The position numbers were made by a program, and so were the translations under genes. Of a stretch of DNA of 64,000 nt, positions 27,473 through 37,444 are shown in pieces. This DNA comes from Parabacteroides distasonis (GTDB lineage Bacteria; Bacteroidota; Bacteroidia; Bacteroidales; Tannerellaceae), in the NCBI RefSeq assembly GCF_004793765.1, contig NZ_SRYM01000013.1:1-64000 (forward strand), written 5' to 3'. The notes under the pieces were generated by a model that saw only the letters and a program-made list of their open reading frames with translations, was not told the origin of the DNA and made no database searches. How positions within the stretch are numbered: position 1 is the first letter of the stretch; each line of letters begins with the position of its first letter.

Positions 27473-30043
27473 TTATAATTGAATCCAACGTACATAAGCG
27501 AAGTCCATGCGGTGAGGCAATTCCTTGTTTACAGGGTATACACGGAAGCCCATTTTTTGGTTGCCCGCCTCGGAAGGAGTAGTTGTCAGCTTGAAGTATA
27601 GCTTAGATCCCTCTTCTTTCATCAGCTCGAACTGAGCTGTACTAACCAAGTTCAAGACATGTTTCTCTGGATCTTCTTTCGTGAGAACCATCTCGGCACC
27701 TAACATACCTTGCAACTCATGACGGTCGATCACCAAATTGAAGTTGTATTCTTTTCCTACTACCGGTCCGTTCAAGGTGAATTCTTGGTCGCACGTGAAA
27801 GATTCAACCTGGAAGCTATCCCAATGTTGAGCCACTTCCTCTTTCCATGCGGCGATTTCCTTAGCCACCTTATAGTTGTCCGCACCGATATGAGCGGAAC
27901 GGGTAGCCAACTTGTGGTAGAAACGATCCTCGTAATCGTCCAACATACGCTTCATCGTATAGTCCGGAGCGATCTTGGCAATAGAGTTCTTGATATATTG
28001 GATCCAGTCAGGAGAGTATCCCTTGCTGTTCTTAGCGTAATAAGTCGGGATGATCTCTGTTTCCAACATGTGATAGATCGTAGCGGCGTCTAATTGATCT
28101 TGATATTGTTGGTTCTCGTACGTACGTTTGTCAGTCAATGCCCAACCTGCGCCTTCTACGTAACCTTCATACCACCAACCGTCAAGAACGGAGAAGTTCA
28201 ATACACCATTCATCTCGGCTTTCTCGCCGGAAGTACCGGAAGCCTCTAAAGGACGAGTCGGGGTGTTCAACCATACGTCTACACCAGAGATCAAACGGCG
28301 AGCCAAACGCATATCGTAGTTCTCCAAGAAGATAATCTTTCCTAAGAACTCCGGACGGCGAGAGATCTCGACGATGTGCTTGATCAAACCTTGACCACCA
28401 CCATCAGCCGGGTGAGCCTTTCCGGTGAATACGAACTGGATCGGGAACTTCTCATTGTTAACGATCTTAGCCAAACGGTCTAAGTCCGTGAACAACAGAT
28501 GCGCACGCTTGTAAGTAGCGAAACGACGACCGAAACCGATCAACAAGGCATTCGGGTTGATCTTTTCAAGTATAGAAACTACCTTAGAAGGATCACCTTG
28601 GTTTTTCAACCAGCTATCTTTATATTGAACACGGATATAATCGATCAATTTATTCTTTAAGGTCATACGGAGATTCCAGATTTCCTCGTCGGAGACATTC
28701 TGGATTCCTTCCCAACATTTGCGATTTGATTGATCCTCGAAAAGCTTCGTGCCTAATTTATCCGCATAGAATTTCTTCATCTCCGTAGCGGCCCAAGTCG
28801 GCATGTGTACACCGTTCGTTACATAACCAACGTGCAGTTCATCCGGGAAGTAACCTTTCCAAACCGGGGCGAACATGCGCTGAGAAACCTTACCGTGCAA
28901 CCAGCTTACGCCGTTAGCCTCTTGGCAAGTGTTCAAGGCGAATACGCTCATGGAGAATTTCTCGTTAGAACCTGGGTTCTCACGTCCCATGTCGATGAAA
29001 TCTTGCCAGCTAATACCTAACTTGCCGGGGAACTCACCCATGTAACGTCCGAACAAACCCTCGTCAAAGTAATCGTGACCTGCAGGAACCGGAGTGTGTA
29101 CCGTATAGAGAGCGGAAGCACGAACTACCTCCAACGCTTGGTTGAATGAAAGACCATCGTTCTGGATATAATCAACCAGACGCTGAGCGTTGATCAAAGC
29201 GGCGTGTCCCTCGTTGCAGTGATAAATTTGTTTCTTGATACCCAATTTGTTCAGCATCATGATACCACCGATACCCAACAAATACTCTTGTTTCATACGG
29301 TTTTCCCAATCGCCACCATATAATTGGTGCGTGATGGAACGATCCCATTCGCTGTTCTGAGGAATATCCGTATCCATTAAATACAAAGGTACACGACCTA
29401 CGCTAACTTTCCAGATATGAGCGTAAACGGTTCTGCCCGGATAAGGAACTTCCAATACCATTGGCTCTCCGTTCGACTGCAATACCTGAGTCAACGGCAG
29501 GGCGTTGAAATTTTGCGGCTCGTAATTGGCGATCTGCTGACCGTCCATGGACAAAGTCTGTGTGAAATATCCGTAACGATACAAGAAACCTACGGCACAT
29601 AAATCGATATTGCTATCGCTGGCCTCTTTCAGGTAGTCTCCGGCTAATACTCCCAGACCTCCAGAGTAAATCTTTAATACATTGGTCAAACCGTACTCCA
29701 TGCTGAAGTAAGCTACAGAAGGTTGTGTCTTGTCGGGTTTTACATTGATATAAGCTTTGAAATCAGCGTATACCTTTTGGATCTCAGCCATTAACTCCTT
29801 GTCTGCTAAGATCTCTTCCATACGTTTGTGTGAAAGGCTTTGCAATAGCTGTACAGGGTTACCTTCTGTGGATTTCCAAAGTTGTTTGTCGATCTTGCCA
29901 AATAGTTTAGCGCCTTCATGATTCCATACCCACCAAAGATTCGTAGCGATCTCATTAAGTGGTTCCAACTGTTGTGGAAGCTTGGAATGTGAGTAGACGT
30001 CCTTCCAAATAGGACTGTTTGCGTTATTCGCCTTAATTTTCAT
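27473..30043 (-). CDS. glgP: Alpha-glucan (glycogen/maltodextrin) phosphorylase
   Basis: 856 residues of the alpha-glucan phosphorylase family. It releases glucose-1-phosphate from glycogen or maltodextrin using PLP. The N-terminal DUF3417-like region starts [21 protein letters not shown]. Catalytic-region patterns are [31 protein letters not shown] and, near residue 600, the PLP site [22 protein letters not shown]-terminal extension of about 100 residues looks like a beta-rich domain. It lies 73 bp downstream of the glycogen synthase gene, giving a synthesis/breakdown operon. Confidence 0.93.
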   Translation of the reverse strand: MKIKANNANSPIWKDVYSHSKLPQQLEPLNEIATNLWWVWNHEGAKLFGKIDKQLWKSTEGNPVQLLQSLSHKRMEEILADKELMAEIQKVYADFKAYINVKPDKTQPSVAYFSMEYGLTNVLKIYSGGLGVLAGDYLKEASDSNIDLCAVGFLYRYGYFTQTLSMDGQQIANYEPQNFNALPLTQVLQSNGEPMVLEVPYPGRTVYAHIWKVSVGRVPLYLMDTDIPQNSEWDRSITHQLYGGDWENRMKQEYLLGIGGIMMLNKLGIKKQIYHCNEGHAALINAQRLVDYIQNDGLSFNQALEVVRASALYTVHTPVPAGHDYFDEGLFGRYMGEFPGKLGISWQDFIDMGRENPGSNEKFSMSVFALNTCQEANGVSWLHGKVSQRMFAPVWKGYFPDELHVGYVTNGVHMPTWAATEMKKFYADKLGTKLFEDQSNRKCWEGIQNVSDEEIWNLRMTLKNKLIDYIRVQYKDSWLKNQGDPSKVVSILEKINPNALLIGFGRRFATYKRAHLLFTDLDRLAKIVNNEKFPIQFVFTGKAHPADGGGQGLIKHIVEISRRPEFLGKIIFLENYDMRLARRLISGVDVWLNTPTRPLEASGTSGEKAEMNGVLNFSVLDGWWYEGYVEGAGWALTDKRTYENQQYQDQLDAATIYHMLETEIIPTYYAKNSKGYSPDWIQYIKNSIAKIAPDYTMKRMLDDYEDRFYHKLATRSAHIGADNYKVAKEIAAWKEEVAQHWDSFQVESFTCDQEFTLNGPVVGKEYNFNLVIDRHELQGMLGAEMVLTKEDPEKHVLNLVSTAQFELMKEEGSKLYFKLTTTPSEAGNQKMGFRVYPVNKELPHRMDFAYVRWIQL

Positions 30044-30116
30044 TATCGTGAAGTTTAAAGTGTTTGTCTAAAAACGAGTGCAAAGATAGCATTATCTTAT
30101 TAATTATGAGCAATAT

Positions 30117-31775
30117 TTAACTATTTCTTTCCTCGGCATGCCTCATGGCGATATCGAATGCGGTCAGATAATAATCGATAAACTTGTTCCATTCTGCTTT
30201 TCGAGCGAGATCGAAACAACGCTGTTTGATTTCCTCGACGTCCGTAGCATCCTTTTGGCTGAGAGCCAGGATGGAGTTCATGATAGCGTCCGCTACCTCA
30301 AAATAATTGAAATCCGTACGATTAATAACCTCTACGCCTTCGCTAAGGTTATCTCCGGATACCGTTTTCTTCGCCCACATACCGAAACCAGCTAAATTGG
30401 TCGTGATCGTCGGTATACCGAAAGCGATACTTTCCAGCGGGGTATATCCCCACGGCTCGTAGTAGGATGGATATACGGTAGCGTCCATTCCTATCAGCAT
30501 ATCATAGTAGGTCTTATTGAAAATACCTCCTTTTCCGTCTAAATAACAAGGAACGAATATGATCTTTAGTTTTTCGGATGCCGCATTCGTGAAACCGGCG
30601 TGGTTGATATAATTCAAGACCTTATCTTCTGGCATATTATGCAACCAGTGCGTAATGAATGGGATTTGAAGCAGGGAGGTCGTCTTTATGTCCTGTTTGA
30701 TCGCTTCTTTTAAATCTGCACGAGGGGCACGTACCCAAGCTGGTACCATGATGAAAGCGACTACTTCACGTTGCAAGCGTCCGGACGTTCGTACACGGTT
30801 CATCGCCTCGATGAAGACATCGATACCTTTATTCCTGTATTCATAACGGCCACTGGTGGAGACCAGCAAAGCGCTCGGGTCGATGGGGTAACCTAATAAT
30901 TTCTCCGCTACATTAATTAATGTGCGACGTGCCTCCTTTCGCTTCTTGTCGTATTCCTTGCCCTCGGGCACGAAGTTGGGCTCGAAGCCGTTCGGGGTAA
31001 CGATATCCGGTGCCTTATCCAATAACTGTTTACATTCCCGGGCGGTGATATCGCTTACGGTCGTGAAGCAATCCACGTAATGGGCGGCCTGCTTCTCTAC
31101 GGAATGCTTGGCCTCCATGTTGAGCTCCTTGGCCATTTGGTCGCCGTTGTAACCGTCCATATAAGCGTACAGCGCTTTGTTGTTGCCGGCGATGGAACGT
31201 CCGATCGATGTGGCGTGTGTCGTGAAAAGTGTTGCTATGGCAGGGATTTGCTTTTGGATATAAAGCGCTCCCATCGCCAACATCCATTCGTTAAATAGGG
31301 CAGCTACCTTCTTATTTCCCAGTTTGTAGAAGTGATAGAAACTTTCTATCACCTTGCCTACCGCATACGCAAAGATGCAAGACTCATCGTAATCGCCATA
31401 GGCATGGATGGAATCCACTCGGAAATTTTCCCACATAGAATAGAAAAAGGCGTCTCGTTCACTGAAGTAGGATTTGAAATCTACCAGTATAACAGGGGGA
31501 GTACCCGGTACGTTCCAACGGCCCACCTTAACTTTCAAATGATCCGATGCCTCGGCGTGCATTTTCCAATCTTCAAACAAAGATGCGTCTTCCGTAAAAT
31601 CAGGAGCGGTTGTATTTGCCCACACATCCGGACCAATGAATATTACTTTGTCGTTAAAAATTTGTTGAAGCGTATGGGCTTTTGTTGATAATACGGTATA
31701 AATACCTCCCACCTTATTACAGACCTCCCAGCTGCTTTCAAAGAGAAACTCTGGCGTCTTTATCATTTCGTTCAT
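30117..31775 (-). CDS. GT3-type (eukaryote-like) glycogen synthase
   Basis: 552 residues from the ATG at 31775 (MNEMIKTPEFLFESSWEVCNKVGGIYTVLSTKA is the N-terminal region; the earlier start is unlikely). The KVGGIYTV motif and the long family-3 features (SWEVCNKVGGIY, YPSYYEPWGYTPLESIAFGIPTIT) identify the GYS-like family rather than the usual bacterial GT5 GlgA. It transfers glucose from a nucleotide sugar, probably UDP-glucose, to glycogen. It is first in the operon with glgP. A weak -7 box overlaps the 128-bp divergent region shared with the small gene at 31903. Confidence 0.9.
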   Translation of the reverse strand: MNEMIKTPEFLFESSWEVCNKVGGIYTVLSTKAHTLQQIFNDKVIFIGPDVWANTTAPDFTEDASLFEDWKMHAEASDHLKVKVGRWNVPGTPPVILVDFKSYFSERDAFFYSMWENFRVDSIHAYGDYDESCIFAYAVGKVIESFYHFYKLGNKKVAALFNEWMLAMGALYIQKQIPAIATLFTTHATSIGRSIAGNNKALYAYMDGYNGDQMAKELNMEAKHSVEKQAAHYVDCFTTVSDITARECKQLLDKAPDIVTPNGFEPNFVPEGKEYDKKRKEARRTLINVAEKLLGYPIDPSALLVSTSGRYEYRNKGIDVFIEAMNRVRTSGRLQREVVAFIMVPAWVRAPRADLKEAIKQDIKTTSLLQIPFITHWLHNMPEDKVLNYINHAGFTNAASEKLKIIFVPCYLDGKGGIFNKTYYDMLIGMDATVYPSYYEPWGYTPLESIAFGIPTITTNLAGFGMWAKKTVSGDNLSEGVEVINRTDFNYFEVADAIMNSILALSQKDATDVEEIKQRCFDLARKAEWNKFIDYYLTAFDIAMRHAEERNS

Positions 31776-31902
31776 ATTTGATTTGTTTATAATCAATGAT
31801 TTCACGCCGCGAAGATAATTCTTTTTGTGCTTTTTTTCAGCCTTTCCTCGGTATTTAATAACATATGTTTTATATTTGTGGATAATTAAATATGAAATAA
31901 TT

Positions 31903-32193
31903 ATGGCTAAAAGAAGAATTTTAAAGAAAGAGATCAGTTACGTGGCAGGTGAATTGTTCACGGAAGCGCTGGTTTGCAAATTGTATATACCCGGAGTAAA
32001 TCAAGAGAAAGCGGATGCTTTGATGACTCGTATCCTAGATATGCAAGATGGTTATACCCTCCGTGCCGGACATCCGGATGGCAAGGATAACAAGGCCTTA
32101 GTACGGAATTATTATCGCAAATTAAGAGCGGACTTGCAAAATGAGGTTAACGCTATCGCCGATGAGATAGGAGAGTTGAGCAAGGACAAGTAG
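31903..32193 (+). CDS. Conserved hypothetical small protein
   Basis: 96 residues from the ATG at 31903 (MAKRRILKKEISYVAGELF); the longer frame lacks a sensible start. Basic N-terminus, helical, no membrane segment or signal. A TATATTTG -7 box at 31871-31878 precedes it. It ends two bases before the acyltransferase start, so they share a transcript. Proteins of this look are common in Bacteroidales but I do not know a function. Confidence 0.7.
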   Translation: MAKRRILKKEISYVAGELFTEALVCKLYIPGVNQEKADALMTRILDMQDGYTLRAGHPDGKDNKALVRNYYRKLRADLQNEVNAIADEIGELSKDK

Positions 32194-32195
32194 GC

Positions 32196-32744
32196 ATGAA
32201 GAAAGCGATTAGTAAGGCGATACTTCGTATGGCGGGGTGGAAGCTGGGCTCGGTAGATGGCGTAGATTTGCCGAAATGTATCGTATGTGTGGCGCCGCAT
32301 ACCAGTAACTGGGATTTTATCGTAGGGAAACTTTTTTATACCTCGATCGGGTGTAACGCCGGTTTCCTGATTAAGAAAGAGTGGTTTTTCTTCCCTTTCA
32401 ATTTGTTGTTTAACTGGCTGGGAGGTGTTCCGGTGGATCGTGGCAAACGTACGTCGGTGACCGATCTGATGGTGGAACGTTTCAAGGCCAGCGAGCGGTT
32501 TCAATTGGCCGTAACACCGGAAGGTACCCGGAAGCGGGCCAAGGAATGGAAAAAAGGATTTTATTTTATCGCTTTGAAAGCGAACGTACCGATCGTGGTG
32601 GCTTATTTTGATTATGGAAAGAAAGAGGTGGGTACGAAAGGTATTTTTTATCCGACGGGTGATGTGGATAAAGATATCTATACGATACGGGAAATGTATC
32701 GAGGAGTTACTGCTTGCCATCCTGAGAATTTCGTACAGGTATAG
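32196..32744 (+). CDS. PlsC-like 1-acyl-glycerol-phosphate acyltransferase family protein
   Basis: 182 residues. The acyltransferase motif I is APHTSNWDF (H-x4-D, about residues 33-38), and motif III is AVTPEGTRKRAKEWKKGFYFIAL. No full membrane anchor is obvious, although residues 60-80 are hydrophobic. Members transfer acyl chains to lysophospholipids or ornithine lipids. Short for PlsC, like the Bacteroidetes single-domain acyltransferases. Its 3' end is followed by the second palindromic 23-bp array. Confidence 0.82.
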   Translation: MKKAISKAILRMAGWKLGSVDGVDLPKCIVCVAPHTSNWDFIVGKLFYTSIGCNAGFLIKKEWFFFPFNLLFNWLGGVPVDRGKRTSVTDLMVERFKASERFQLAVTPEGTRKRAKEWKKGFYFIALKANVPIVVAYFDYGKKEVGTKGIFYPTGDVDKDIYTIREMYRGVTACHPENFVQV

Positions 32745-32751
32745 GAGTTTT

Positions 32752-32825
32752 ATGGTGAAGAAATAAGAGTTTTGCTATAGGAAAACAAAAGTTTTCTCTT
32801 ACAGAAACAAAAGTTTCTTCACCAT
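32752..32825. repeat. 23-bp spaced palindrome array inside a larger inverted repeat
   Basis: ATGGTGAAGAAA (32752-32763) and TTTCTTCACCAT (32814-32825) form a perfect 12-bp outer stem. Inside, two hairpin cores, GAAAACAAAAGTTTTC (32781) and GAAACAAAAGTTTC (32804), start exactly 23 bp apart. A degenerate third copy starts at about 32758. It separates two rightward genes. Confidence 0.75.
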
Positions 32826-32872
32826 GAAACTATTTCCTTGTCACAATTTTATTACCTTAATATCTTTATTCT

Positions 32873-33658
32873 ATGACTGAAGACTTGCGTATCAGCATGA
32901 TACAATCCCATATTATTTGGGAAGACCGTGAAGAGAACTTGGGTTATTATGGCGAACTGTTGCGCCGTGTTAGTAGAAGAACCGATTTAGCTGTATTGCC
33001 AGAGACGTTTACCACAGGATTTTCCATGGACGTAGAGAAACAAGCCGATACGATGGAGGGCCAGACCGTACCGACTATAAAAGAATGGGCTGAAAAATAT
33101 GAACTGGCCGTGGCTGGAAGTTTTATCGCGAAAGATAACGGAAAGTTCTACAACCGGGCTTTTTTCATTACTCCGGAAGGAGAGGAGTATTATTACGATA
33201 AACGTCATTTGTTCCGTATGGCAGGGGAGGACAAGCATTTCTCGGCGGGCGACAAACGGCTGATCGTGCCCTATAAAGGCTGGAATATTTGTTTGCAGGT
33301 TTGTTATGACTTGCGTTTCCCGGTTTGGAGCCGAAACGTGAATAACGAATATGATCTTTTGATTTATGTAGCCAATTGGCCCGAGGCCCGGAAGAAGGCG
33401 TGGAAGGCATTGCTGCATGCCCGTGCGATCGAGAACATGGCTTATGTCTGTGGTGTGAACCGTGTGGGGGTAGATGGGAAAGGCTTTCTTTTCAGAGGGG
33501 ATTCCATGATTTATAACGCTAAAGGAAAGAAATTGGCTGATGCCGGGAAACGAGAGGAAATCACCCGGACATGTACCTTGAGGAAGAGCGAGCTGGATGA
33601 GTTCCGGGCTAAATTCCCGGCGTGGAAGGATGCGGATGGATTTAGTATTGGCTTCTAA
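32873..33658 (+). CDS. Carbon-nitrogen hydrolase (omega-amidase/YafV-like)
   Basis: 261 residues of the nitrilase superfamily. The catalytic triad is visible: Glu in LPETFTTGFS (about residue 43), Lys in YDKRHLFRMAGED (about 108) and Cys in QVCYDLRFPVWSRN (about 143). The closest type is YafV/Nit2 omega-amidase, which hydrolyses 2-oxoglutaramate or 2-oxosuccinamate in the cytoplasm as metabolite repair. The start codon is the ATG at 32873. The AmpG-like gene follows by 20 bp. Confidence 0.88.
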   Translation: MTEDLRISMIQSHIIWEDREENLGYYGELLRRVSRRTDLAVLPETFTTGFSMDVEKQADTMEGQTVPTIKEWAEKYELAVAGSFIAKDNGKFYNRAFFITPEGEEYYYDKRHLFRMAGEDKHFSAGDKRLIVPYKGWNICLQVCYDLRFPVWSRNVNNEYDLLIYVANWPEARKKAWKALLHARAIENMAYVCGVNRVGVDGKGFLFRGDSMIYNAKGKKLADAGKREEITRTCTLRKSELDEFRAKFPAWKDADGFSIGF

Positions 33659-33678
33659 TCATCTAATTCCTGCTGATT

Positions 33679-34929
33679 ATGGAAAAACGTAATCCTTGGG
33701 CTTGGATCCCGTCTCTTTATTTTGCTGAAGGCTTGCCCTACGTGGTGGTCATGACGCTTTCTGTGATCATGTATAAACGTTTGGGCGTCTCGAATACGGA
33801 TATCGCCTTGTTTACCAGTTGGCTTTATTTTCCTTGGGTGATCAAGCCCTTCTGGAGTCCGTTCGTAGACTTGATAAAAACGAAGCGTTGGTGGATTTAT
33901 AGCATGCAGTTATTGATTGGCGGGGGAATGGCTGGTGTGGCGTTTGTCCTTCCCGGGGATTTCTTTCTGCGGTTTACCTTGGCTTTCTTTTGGTTGATGG
34001 CGTTTAGTTCCGCTACGCACGATATTGCTGCGGATGGGTTCTATATGTTGGGATTGACGGAGGAGCAACAGGCATTCTTCATCGGTATCCGAAATATGTT
34101 CTACAGGGTGGCGATGCTAACCGGACAAGGTCTGCTGGTCATGCTGGCGGGGCTTTTGGAGGAGAGTACCGGACGGATTTCCTTTGCTTGGAGCCTGGTG
34201 TTTTTCGTATTGGCCGGTACCTTTATCGCCTTGGCTTTGTGGCATAAGTATGTTTTACCCCGTCCGGCGAGTGACGCGCAACGTACGAATATTACCCCTC
34301 ATACCATCTTCGTGGAGTTTGGCAATACTTTCGTGAGTTTTTTCAGCAAGAAAGGGATTGTCCCGGCTTTGCTTTTTATGTTGACATATCGTTTGGGGGA
34401 ATCCCAATTGGTAAAGTTGGCTTCTCCTTTCTTGCTGGATGGGAGGGAAGTCGGCGGGTTGGCGCTCAGCACTGGTGAGGTCGGGTTTGCTTATGGTACG
34501 GTGGGAGTGGTCTCCTTATTACTAGGAGGGATTTTAGGAGGTCTGGCTATATCCCGGCGTGGCTTGAAGACTTGGTTATGGCCTATGGCATTGGCTATCT
34601 CCTTGCCGAATCTGGTTTATTTATATATGGCTTATACGATGCCGGAGAGTATTGTTGTCGTAAACGCTTGTGTCGCTGTCGAGCAATTCGGCTACGGGTT
34701 TGGCTTTACGGCTTATACGATGTATCTGATGCTTTTCGCCGAGGGGGAATATAAGACTTCGCATTATGCGATCAGTACCGGTTTCATGGCATTAGGTATG
34801 ATGCTGCCGGGAATGATATCGGGATGGATACAGGAGCAAATCGGTTACCAACATTTCTTTATCTGGGTAATGATCTGTTGCATACCTTTATTTATTGTAT
34901 TGCCGTTCTTACGTTTCAAGAAAGAATAA
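33679..34929 (+). CDS. AmpG-like MFS transporter
   Basis: 416 residues with about 12 membrane segments. The start WAWIPSLYFAEGLPYVVVM and the motif GDFFLRFTLAFFWLMAFSSATHDIAADGFY (a family pattern) match AmpG-type MFS carriers, which bring muropeptide products across the inner membrane for recycling. Bacteroidales often carry several paralogues with unknown substrates, so peptidoglycan recycling is likely but not certain. It probably shares a transcript with the amidase. Confidence 0.85.
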   Translation: MEKRNPWAWIPSLYFAEGLPYVVVMTLSVIMYKRLGVSNTDIALFTSWLYFPWVIKPFWSPFVDLIKTKRWWIYSMQLLIGGGMAGVAFVLPGDFFLRFTLAFFWLMAFSSATHDIAADGFYMLGLTEEQQAFFIGIRNMFYRVAMLTGQGLLVMLAGLLEESTGRISFAWSLVFFVLAGTFIALALWHKYVLPRPASDAQRTNITPHTIFVEFGNTFVSFFSKKGIVPALLFMLTYRLGESQLVKLASPFLLDGREVGGLALSTGEVGFAYGTVGVVSLLLGGILGGLAISRRGLKTWLWPMALAISLPNLVYLYMAYTMPESIVVVNACVAVEQFGYGFGFTAYTMYLMLFAEGEYKTSHYAISTGFMALGMMLPGMISGWIQEQIGYQHFFIWVMICCIPLFIVLPFLRFKKE

Positions 34930-34934
34930 TCTTA

Positions 34935-35430
34935 TACCGATAATCCGGGTGTGTAGGGGAAGGGCACGATGAATGTACCATCTTCCCCTTCTTTGGTTTC
35001 TAGGGTGATATATTGGCTTTCTCCAAAGCTTCCGCTAATGATTCCTTTTCATGTAATAGGGTTTTTTGCGCTTGTCGTTTTGCCTTGGGCTCTTGAGTTT
35101 ACATGATATTATTATCGACCCGAATGTCTGCTTGGGCACATTACTCATGTAACTCTGCCTTAATGTGTCTATCTATATACTAGCGTGTAACATATAAATC
35201 GTAGACTTACCCAACTGTTCTATCAACCGGATATTTGTGACATGGCCGGGATCGTCCCAGAATCCGGAAATATTCGGATATTGCGCTAATAGTACTCCGA
35301 ATCAAATGATTGTCTTTATAAGCTACATAGTCGCTTTCATAGAAATGCACTACTAGTATACGATATTTATTTCCCGACTGTTGACAAGAGAACTGTAGAA
35401 TGGCTAGCGGAAAAAGTAGAGTAAATATGC
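34935..35430 (-). pseudogene. Decayed coding remnants
   Basis: No intact gene lies between 34930 and 35900. On the minus strand, fragments with protein-like composition appear in shifting frames: VVHFYESDYVAYKDNHLIRS, then SGFWDDPGHVTNIRLIEQLG, then RQAQKTLLHEKESLAEALEKA close to 34990-35100. The last resembles the Lys/Glu-rich C-terminal helix of PD-(D/E)XK transposase-like (Rpn) proteins, but this is weak. An orphan -7 box (complement TACTTTTG, 35783-35790) faces these remnants. Confidence 0.35.
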
Positions 35431-35585
35431 AATATTTCTGTATGGATCTTGCTTGTATAAGTCGAAAATTAGTATGTTACCTTTAATCGTATTTTAAAAT
35501 TAGTGTTTTTTATGCGAGTGCAAACTCGTTAATAATTATTGGATATAATGGATTTTTTTGTTGGATATGTAGAGCTGAAATAAAA

Positions 35586-35626
35586 AACGGCTATCGGATC
35601 CCGAAGGACCTGATAACCGTTTTTCT
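35586..35626. terminator. Symmetric hairpin with A/T flanks
   Basis: AAAACGGCTATCGGATCC and GGACCTGATAACCGTTTTT are near-perfect inverted repeats, flanked by A-run and T-run, so the hairpin could end transcription in either direction. It separates the decayed region from the next cassette. Confidence 0.65.
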
Positions 35627-35928
35627 ATCTTATGTGGAGCAAAAAAGCGGTTAAAATCGCTTCTTATTATTTTACTTCCTCAAAGTCAACAATATCTCTG
35701 TATGAGCAACTTGCGTACACGTGTTGCAATTATATCGCAAATCCGAAAATAAGCATCCATAAGCAACCACAACTCTTGACTGCAAAAGTACGATTTTTAT
35801 TCATAAATAAAGAGATGTAAACGCATAAAAAATCAAAAGTCTGTGTCAATTTTAACAGAATCTCCACTTTTATCCTTACCTTTGTACATGATATTGGGGA
35901 GTTGTACCCTAACAATTATAAGGAAACG

Positions 35929-37428
35929 ATGCAAATTCAAAACAATACATTGATAGCGGAATGCTCAGCTTACGATTTCAAGGAAATGTTGGAACGTAAG
36001 AAAGTGAAGTCATGGCTCAAATCCGTGTCGGCTTTTGCCAATACAGAAGGTGGAAGTCTGTTCTATGGAGTAAATGATGACGGAGTGATTGTGGGTTTGG
36101 AGAACCCACAATCTGATGCTGACTTTATCAGTGAAACGATAAAGGCAAGACTTGACCCTGTTCCGGAAGTACAACTCATCCCGATAGAACACGAAGGACA
36201 TACACTGCTTGAAGTAAAAGTAAAGGCTGGAACGCTTACACCTTATTACTATTATCAGGACGGAACACGTACCGCATATATACGGGTTGGTAATGAAAGC
36301 GTGGAGTGTAATTCACAACAACTTCTTTCGTTGGTATTGAAAGGTACACACATGACATGGGATTCTCTTCCTACACAAATGGATGCCAGCAAGCACTCTT
36401 TTATTATTCTCGCCAATACTTTCCGTGAGCAAACCCATCAGGAATGGAATGACAAGTATCTGGAATCATTCGGTCTGGTTACTCCTGACGGTAAACTGAC
36501 CAATGCCGGATTATTGTTCGTGGATAATTGCACAGTATTCCAATCGCGTATCTTCTGCACCCGTTGGACCGGACTTTATAAAGATGATGCCATCAGTTCC
36601 GTAGAGCACCGGGCCAACCTTGTATTGCTATTGAAATATGGCATGGACTTCATCAAGAACTACACCATGAGTGGATGGGTGAAGATGCCAAACTATCGAC
36701 TTAACCTCCCTGACTATTCCGACCGTGCCATCTTTGAAGGGTTAGTAAACCATCTTATCCATAGAGATTATACTATAATGGGCGGTGAAGTGCATATTGA
36801 CATTTACGATGACCGAGTGGAACTGGTATCACCCGGTGCTATGCTTGACGGTACACAGATTCAAGACCGTGACATATTCAAAGTGCCATCCATGCGCCGT
36901 AATCCTGTCATTGCGGATGTGTTCACCCAGTTGGACTATATGGAGAAACGTGGTTCCGGCTTACGCAAAATGCGGGAACTTACGGAGAAGCTACCCAATT
37001 TCCTGCAAGGAAAAGAACCTCAATATCAAACGGAAGCAACTTCTTTCTACACGACTTTCTATAATTTGAACTGGAGTGAGAACGGCAGAATACCAGTTGA
37101 GGAAGTGGCTAACAGAGTAAATAGTACCCTCGAAAAGTACCCTGTAAACGAAGAAAGTTCGGATGGAAAGTACCCTGTAAACGAAAATAGTACCCTCGAA
37201 AAGTACCCTGTAAAACGAAATGTCAACAAACCTGTTGGTAGAACGGCTCAACGTATTATAGATATGGTTATATCTAACCCAATGATAACTCGTGAGAAAA
37301 TGGCAAATGAATTGGGTATCTCTTTGGATGGTGTCAAGAAACAGATAAAGAACCTTCGAGATAGAGGCATTCTCATCCATGAAGGTTCTGACAAGGCTGG
37401 TTATTGGCGTATAATTGTTAAACCATAA
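35929..37428 (+). CDS. Schlafen/AlbA_2-type ATP-binding protein with C-terminal HTH
   Basis: 499 residues from the ATG at 35929 (MQIQNNTLIAECSAYDFKEM), which has an AAGGAAACG site upstream. The N-terminal AlbA_2 domain (about 20-130) has SVSAFANTEGGSLFYGVND and IRVGNES. The middle resembles a GHKL-like HATPase_c_4 domain (about 270-380), with EGLVNHLIHRDY and FTQLDYMEKRGSGLRKM. Three 11-residue repeats (STLEKYPVNEE and variants, about 398-430) then precede a winged-helix domain (MITREKMANELGISLDGVKKQI). Such proteins occur as regulators or in mobile and defence regions; function unknown. A TACCTTTG -7 box is at 35877-35884. Confidence 0.8.
   Translation: MQIQNNTLIAECSAYDFKEMLERKKVKSWLKSVSAFANTEGGSLFYGVNDDGVIVGLENPQSDADFISETIKARLDPVPEVQLIPIEHEGHTLLEVKVKAGTLTPYYYYQDGTRTAYIRVGNESVECNSQQLLSLVLKGTHMTWDSLPTQMDASKHSFIILANTFREQTHQEWNDKYLESFGLVTPDGKLTNAGLLFVDNCTVFQSRIFCTRWTGLYKDDAISSVEHRANLVLLLKYGMDFIKNYTMSGWVKMPNYRLNLPDYSDRAIFEGLVNHLIHRDYTIMGGEVHIDIYDDRVELVSPGAMLDGTQIQDRDIFKVPSMRRNPVIADVFTQLDYMEKRGSGLRKMRELTEKLPNFLQGKEPQYQTEATSFYTTFYNLNWSENGRIPVEEVANRVNSTLEKYPVNEESSDGKYPVNENSTLEKYPVKRNVNKPVGRTAQRIIDMVISNPMITREKMANELGISLDGVKKQIKNLRDRGILIHEGSDKAGYWRIIVKP
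37119..37214 (+). repeat. In-frame 33-bp tandem repeat
   Basis: The element ATAGTACCCTCGAAAAGTA recurs at 37121 and 37187 (66 bp apart), with a diverged middle copy sharing AAAGTACCCTGTAAACGAA at offset 33. The unit is 33 bp, or 11 codons, so copy-number change would keep the reading frame of the Schlafen-type protein. Confidence 0.85.
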
Positions 37429-37444
37429 GCCGAGCAATAAACCT

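Noticed and set aside
30117..31775. GlgA (GT5) glycogen synthase
   Set aside because: The KVGGIYTV motif and overall pattern fit the GT3 family, not GT5.
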